Assembly: GCA_905233695.1 (NCBI GenBank)
Contig: CAJODN010000016.1
Location: forward strand, 53,991-117,990
DNA: 64,000 nucleotides
Origin: an uncultured Lachnospiraceae bacterium
Lineage (GTDB): Bacteria > Bacillota > Clostridia > Lachnospirales > Lachnospiraceae
Direction: 5' to 3'
In this document: piece by piece, positions 59,435 through 64,000 of the stretch
Position numbering within the stretch: the stretch's first letter is position 1
Layout of the letters: each line of letters begins with the position of its first letter
Position numbers and translations under genes: made by a program
The notes under the pieces: generated by a model
Database searches by the model: none
What the model was told of the DNA's origin: nothing
The model's input: the letters and a program-made list of their open reading frames with translations, nothing else

Positions 59435-60709
59435 TTACTGTCCGGACTCAATCTTCTTTCTTGCAATACTCTTGTATTCTTCGAAGAGTTCATCCAAATC
59501 TTTATATTTCTCATAATCAACAAAATAACTGTCGAGACCGGTATCGCCTCTTTCGGTAATACTCTTCGACGCACGCTCCGCGAATACAAGAGCTTCCAGA
59601 AGAGAATTACTTGCAAGCCTGTTCTTGCCGTGCACACCGTTACAAGCGGCTTCGCCCACGACAAAGAGGCCGTGCATAGTCGACTCACTGTTTAAATCCA
59701 CCTTGATACCGCCCATATGATAATGCTGAGCGGGCACAACGGGAATGGGCTCATACAGTACGTCGTAGCCTTCCTTTTTACACCTCTCATATATATTGGG
59801 GAAATGATTGAGAATTGTCTGCTTACCGAGAGGTCTCATATCTTCAAGGACGTAGTTGGTTCCGTCCTTTTTCATCTGAGCCCAGATAGCTTCGCTTACC
59901 ACATCGCGGGGTTGAAGCTCGTCGGTAAATCTCTCGCCGTTTTTATCAAGAAGAACGGCCCCTTCACCGCGTACCGATTCGGATATCAGGAATCTTCTTC
60001 CCCGTTCCTTCGTAAATAAAGTAGTAGGGTGAATCTGTACGTAATTAAGATTGGATACTTCAATACCATGCTTAATTGCAATAGCGAGAGCATCACCTGT
60101 TATATGTGCGAAATTGGTGGAATTCCTGTAAAGACCGCCGATACCTCCGCAAGCTAAAACGACATCATTCGCTTCAATAACGAATAGTTCCTTATCTTCA
60201 TCTGTAACGACAATTCCGCCACAGACGTTATTGTCGACTATGATATCGACCATTGTTGTGAATTCGTGGATTGTGACGTTTTTCTTCTCCTTGACACGCT
60301 TAAGAAGTGTGGATGTAATCTCACGACCGGTCTCGTCTTCGTGAAAAAGGATGCGAGGCTGGGAATGGGCTCCCTCCTTCGTAAATGACAGGTTGCCTTC
60401 TTTATCCTTCTCGAAATCAACACCGTAGGCGATAAGCTTATCGATGATATCCTTTGATGAACGAATCATGACGTCAACAGCGCCCTCGTCGTTCTCGAAG
60501 TGGCCTGCCTTCATGGTGTCTTCGAAGTAGTCATCATAGTCTTCTTCGCCTCGAAGCATAGAAATACCGCCCTGAGCCAGGATGGAGTCCGACTCATCGG
60601 CTTTTCTTTTGGTCACCATATGAATGTTAACATCATCGGGAAAACTTAATGCTGAAAACAGACCTGCCGCCCCTGTACCTACAATTACAACATCACATTT
60701 TAGATTCAT
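59435..60709 (-). CDS. nadB: L-aspartate oxidase
   Basis: DVVIVGTGAAGLFSALSFP; SILAQGGISML; YVQIHPTTLF; HYHMGGIKVDLNSESTMHGLFVVGEAACNGVHGKNRLASNSLLEALVF. Confidence 0.96.
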   Translation of the reverse strand: MNLKCDVVIVGTGAAGLFSALSFPDDVNIHMVTKRKADESDSILAQGGISMLRGEEDYDDYFEDTMKAGHFENDEGAVDVMIRSSKDIIDKLIAYGVDFEKDKEGNLSFTKEGAHSQPRILFHEDETGREITSTLLKRVKEKKNVTIHEFTTMVDIIVDNNVCGGIVVTDEDKELFVIEANDVVLACGGIGGLYRNSTNFAHITGDALAIAIKHGIEVSNLNYVQIHPTTLFTKERGRRFLISESVRGEGAVLLDKNGERFTDELQPRDVVSEAIWAQMKKDGTNYVLEDMRPLGKQTILNHFPNIYERCKKEGYDVLYEPIPVVPAQHYHMGGIKVDLNSESTMHGLFVVGEAACNGVHGKNRLASNSLLEALVFAERASKSITERGDTGLDSYFVDYEKYKDLDELFEEYKSIARKKIESGQ

Positions 60710-60784
60710 AAAAAAATACCTTCGTTAGAAATACATCATATCAAAGTAAAGTCTATACCATAACGACTTAGATGTCAAAGGGAA

Positions 60785-61681
60785 CTAGGAATAACGCAAT
60801 ACTATATTTTTTACCGACATCAGGTAGCTGTCGCCGAAAAGGTTGTAATGGTTTAGGTAGTGGTACAGGTTATAGATGTCCTTTCTGTCTGCGAAGCCTT
60901 CCTGCCTCGGTATCTTGCTTTGATAGTTCTCGTAGAAGAGTCGCGGGAACGGCTTGAACATTTCCGTCATGGCAATATCAGCTTCATAGTGACCTACGTA
61001 TACAGCCGGGTCGATAAGTACTACGCCACTATTCCTGTCATAGATGTGGTTGCCACCCCACATATCACCGTGAAGAAGTGACGGGTGTTCCGGCTCTACA
61101 AGAAGGTCGTCGAGCCTATCAAGTAATTTGTACACATCTTTCATGATGGGGGTAAGACCTTTTTGCGCCATTCGAATCTGCGGTTCAAGTCTGCACTCTC
61201 TGAAGAAATCAATCCAACTGTCTTTCGGTGTGTTAATCTGCTTGGTTGCACCGATGAAATTGTCGCTTACAAAACCGTATTTCCCACCTTCCACGAACTC
61301 GCTTGCGTCGGCAAGGTGCATATTGGCAAGACACTGTCCGAACACACCTTGGGCTCTCTTATTCTCGGCTCCTGTCTCAATTAATTCCATCATAAGAAAT
61401 GACATATTAAGCTTCTTGTCTGTTCCCTTACAATAAAGCTCGGGCGTTTTGACCGTATTGGTCTTCGCCATTGCAGCAAGCCCTACCTCTTCTGCATCGA
61501 AGAATGCAGAGTTCCTTATGGAATTACATTTCAAAAACACGCTCTTACCGTTAGTAAGTTCCACTACCTTCGTGGAATTAATATCGGATGGGAGCATACG
61601 AGTGTTTCTTCCAAGCCTGACATCATCTCCAAAGCATCCCCTAATCGCTTTATCTAAAGAATCATATGAATTAATTGCCAT
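60785..61681 (-). CDS. Fructosamine kinase family protein
   Basis: MSFLMMELIETG; SLLHGDMWGGNHIYDRNSGVVLIDPAVYVGHYEADIAMTEMF. Confidence 0.9.
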   Translation of the reverse strand: MAINSYDSLDKAIRGCFGDDVRLGRNTRMLPSDINSTKVVELTNGKSVFLKCNSIRNSAFFDAEEVGLAAMAKTNTVKTPELYCKGTDKKLNMSFLMMELIETGAENKRAQGVFGQCLANMHLADASEFVEGGKYGFVSDNFIGATKQINTPKDSWIDFFRECRLEPQIRMAQKGLTPIMKDVYKLLDRLDDLLVEPEHPSLLHGDMWGGNHIYDRNSGVVLIDPAVYVGHYEADIAMTEMFKPFPRLFYENYQSKIPRQEGFADRKDIYNLYHYLNHYNLFGDSYLMSVKNIVLRYS

Positions 61682-61693
61682 TACGACTTCCCC

Positions 61694-62404
61694 CTATACC
61701 AGACCTTTGTTAAGTGATATCCAATCAATATACTCTTTGGTCTCAGGCGACTTTTTACCAATTTCCATTCCGATAATAATCTTACCGTCAGTCAACGTCT
61801 GCCTTCTTATTACGTTTGCATTAACAGACATTGTTCTCGTAGAGTCTTTTCCCGAATTATCAAAATCGGCTGTCTCTGTCCACGTAACAGTAGCCGGCTG
61901 TCCCTTATGATGCGGTGCATCGGTGTTTTCAATCAGTATTCCTATTCCTTCTTGACTGATATCTTTTACCACACATTTCTCTGATTTAGACACAGTCCAC
62001 TTAACCTCTCCTTCAATTTCAACCGGAAAACGAGGATAGTTACGTCTGTCATACGGCATTACGCTCTTACTTGAGGTGATACTCATAACCGTAGTCCCTC
62101 CGATATTAACAGAGCTTACGGCTACATCCTCCCAGCGATATATCTTGCCGCTCTTAAGCGTCAGGATCAGCGAGCATTCAACACTATGGAATTCAAAATC
62201 AATAATCTTCCTGTCATATTCAAAATCATCAATAATTATATAGTGCCTAATATTTTTCTGATTCATGAAAATGTTCACTTTGGCACGAAGTGTCTTGTCA
62301 GTCATAAGATTGACATCATAATCATACAGTGCCTTCGTCGCCGGATCGTGACATGATAACTTAAGCGCACAGTCTGTGGCTTTATTAACGTCCTCTATAT
62401 ACAT
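61694..62404 (-). CDS. PilZ domain protein (YcgR-like; putative c-di-GMP receptor)
   Basis: DRRNYPRFPVEIEGEVKW and KDISQEGIGILIE (RxxxR and D/NxSxxG motifs). Confidence 0.87.
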   Translation of the reverse strand: MYIEDVNKATDCALKLSCHDPATKALYDYDVNLMTDKTLRAKVNIFMNQKNIRHYIIIDDFEYDRKIIDFEFHSVECSLILTLKSGKIYRWEDVAVSSVNIGGTTVMSITSSKSVMPYDRRNYPRFPVEIEGEVKWTVSKSEKCVVKDISQEGIGILIENTDAPHHKGQPATVTWTETADFDNSGKDSTRTMSVNANVIRRQTLTDGKIIIGMEIGKKSPETKEYIDWISLNKGLV

Positions 62405-62600
62405 TCAGTATTCTCCCTTCTTTTTTTTTAATCTCACACGTCTCTAAGTACTTTAATACTATTATACCAAATATTTAGCGCAACGACTGTATTTTTTAAC
62501 TTTTTTATTTTATCAACGCAAGCCTTTATTGAATTGCTGCTCTGTTGTTTTGTTGAACAAATCTTAACAGACCTTGTCCCACAAAATGTCGACACAGAAA

Positions 62601-62648
62601 ATCCCCCTAAGTAGATTTTGGTTATTTACCTTGTCTACTTAAGGGGAA
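62601..62648 (-). terminator. Probable terminator hairpin downstream of HD-GYP gene
   Basis: CCCCcTAAGTAGA...TCTACTTAAGGGG arms; minus-strand tail ATTTTC (weak). Confidence 0.5.
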
Positions 62649-62771
62649 TCACATTTTCATAATCAAAATACCAAAAACATCCGGATATATATCTCTGTAT
62701 ATCGCATATTCTTCTGATGTCCTGCCGAAGTCAAATGATTTTCCGCTATCTATACGTGAGTCTGTCCCTTC

Positions 62772-63665
62772 CTATTTAATACTGACCTGTGTCGGAATAC
62801 ATTTCTCCAGTTCTTCTTTCGGAATAGTTAAAAAGATATCGACTAGTTCCTTATCAAGCTGTGTTCCTGCTACTTCTGAAATAATCTTTATCGCATCCTC
62901 ATGCGTTCTCGGTTCTTTATATGACCTTCTCATGGTAATTGCCGAATAGGTATCTGCTATTGCGATAATCTTTGCCGCAACAGGGATATCCATAGCCTTC
63001 GCTTTATAGTATCCGTTCCCGTCAATCCTCTCGTGGTGATACAGAATCCAGTCCCTTATCGACGCGAATGAATCCAGCGGCTTAAGAATCTTTACTCCCA
63101 CCTTCGGATGGGTGCGCATAATTTCCCATTCTTCTTCTGTCAGTTTTGCGGGCTTGTTAAGTATTGCCTCCGGTACACCCAATTTCCCAACGTCATGCAT
63201 AAGAGCCGCATATTCAAGACTGACAGGGTTGATCCCAGTCTTTATATGGCTTGGAATATATCTATAAAAAAGCATTGTGATCTCTTGCACATGGCGACTG
63301 TGACCGTTCAGATTAGGATCCCTGGCATCAATCACGCCCACAAGGACCTCTGCGATATCAATACTTCGTTTTTTAACTGTATCAAGAAGTCCGTACATGA
63401 GCGTAAGCACTATCATCACAAATAAACTTCCGCCGAAAAGCACCATTGCCATCATAATGTCAGGCTTTGAAAAGATGGCTATAAAAAGATATCCTATTAA
63501 AAAGAATATAAGCAATACTAAAGCCAGATACTTTCTTAACCTATCACGTCGGCTTCCTGCGGACAGAACATCATGTGTTGAACGAAGGAAAATGATATAC
63601 CTTGTTATATTTGTAACCATCACAAGCGCTCCTATGATGATTAATGCAATAATCAGAATCTCCAC
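62772..63665 (-). CDS. HD-GYP domain membrane protein (putative c-di-GMP phosphodiesterase)
   Basis: ALMHDVGKLGVPEAILNKPAKLTEEEWEIMRTHPKVG; YHHERIDGNGYY. Confidence 0.92.
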   Translation of the reverse strand: MEILIIALIIIGALVMVTNITRYIIFLRSTHDVLSAGSRRDRLRKYLALVLLIFFLIGYLFIAIFSKPDIMMAMVLFGGSLFVMIVLTLMYGLLDTVKKRSIDIAEVLVGVIDARDPNLNGHSRHVQEITMLFYRYIPSHIKTGINPVSLEYAALMHDVGKLGVPEAILNKPAKLTEEEWEIMRTHPKVGVKILKPLDSFASIRDWILYHHERIDGNGYYKAKAMDIPVAAKIIAIADTYSAITMRRSYKEPRTHEDAIKIISEVAGTQLDKELVDIFLTIPKEELEKCIPTQVSIK

Positions 63666-63823
63666 TGCTCTTGTTTACCTACCATTTCTCTTACTCATAT
63701 GAGCATTTTCATTTAAATACCCACCAACTATATGTCGTCATAATTAAGTCACTTTATTATAGCACGGTAGCAGAAAAACATAAAGGAAGACTACCTCGCA
63801 AAAATATTTCTTCCTTCGTCTTT

Positions 63824-64000
63824 TTATTCAAACATCTCTACTGCTTTCTTAAGATTATCTGTAATAGGAAGATGTTGAGGACAGGCCTTCTCGCACCGCT
63901 TACATTCGATACAATCAGATGCCTTACCACCTTCTGCTACAGCTTTGTCATAAGCTTCCTTAGCTTCTTTAGCAAGTCCGTTTCCAAGCTTTTTATTCAT
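63824..64000 (-). CDS. Partial C-terminal Fe-S segment, probably of an aldo/keto reductase (runs off window edge)
   Basis: MNKKLGNGLAKEAKEAYDKAVAEGGKASDCIECKRCEKACPQHLPITDNLKKAVEMFE*, open to the window end. Confidence 0.75.
   Translation of the reverse strand: MNKKLGNGLAKEAKEAYDKAVAEGGKASDCIECKRCEKACPQHLPITDNLKKAVEMFE

Overview
Chromosomal window from a Firmicute, most likely Lachnospiraceae (inferred from a SCIFF/radical-SAM maturase pair beside secDF and overall gene content). Most genes are on the minus strand. They cover amino-acid biosynthesis (serC, ilvB x2, ilvN, ilvD, leuB, lysA, dapA, dapB, glyA), NAD biosynthesis (nadB-nadC-nadA), thyA-folA, serS, typA, secDF, a ClpX-like ATPase, ptsI, and a signalling operon (HD-GYP, giant hybrid kinase, response regulator, unknown protein). 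One tRNA-Leu(CAA) is present. The parts most worth a second look are: (1) a dispersed family of intergenic structured repeats with clear compensatory base changes, conserved internal loops and nested, coordinated arm duplications; (2) a dlt-like operon (SGNH protein / AMP-forming ligase / carrier protein / fold-type-III PLP decarboxylase / MBOAT) that could decorate the envelope with a decarboxylated amino-acid unit; (3) a 46-aa SCIFF peptide gene missing from the ORF track, with a terminator-like hairpin between it and its maturase; (4) a divergent ClpX paralogue; (5) a degenerate HD-GYP protein in a c-di-GMP-type operon; (6) an autoregulated HTH/unknown gene pair; (7) a frameshifted transglutaminase lipoprotein gene. 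All calls come from reading the sequence and supplied translations; no database search was run.
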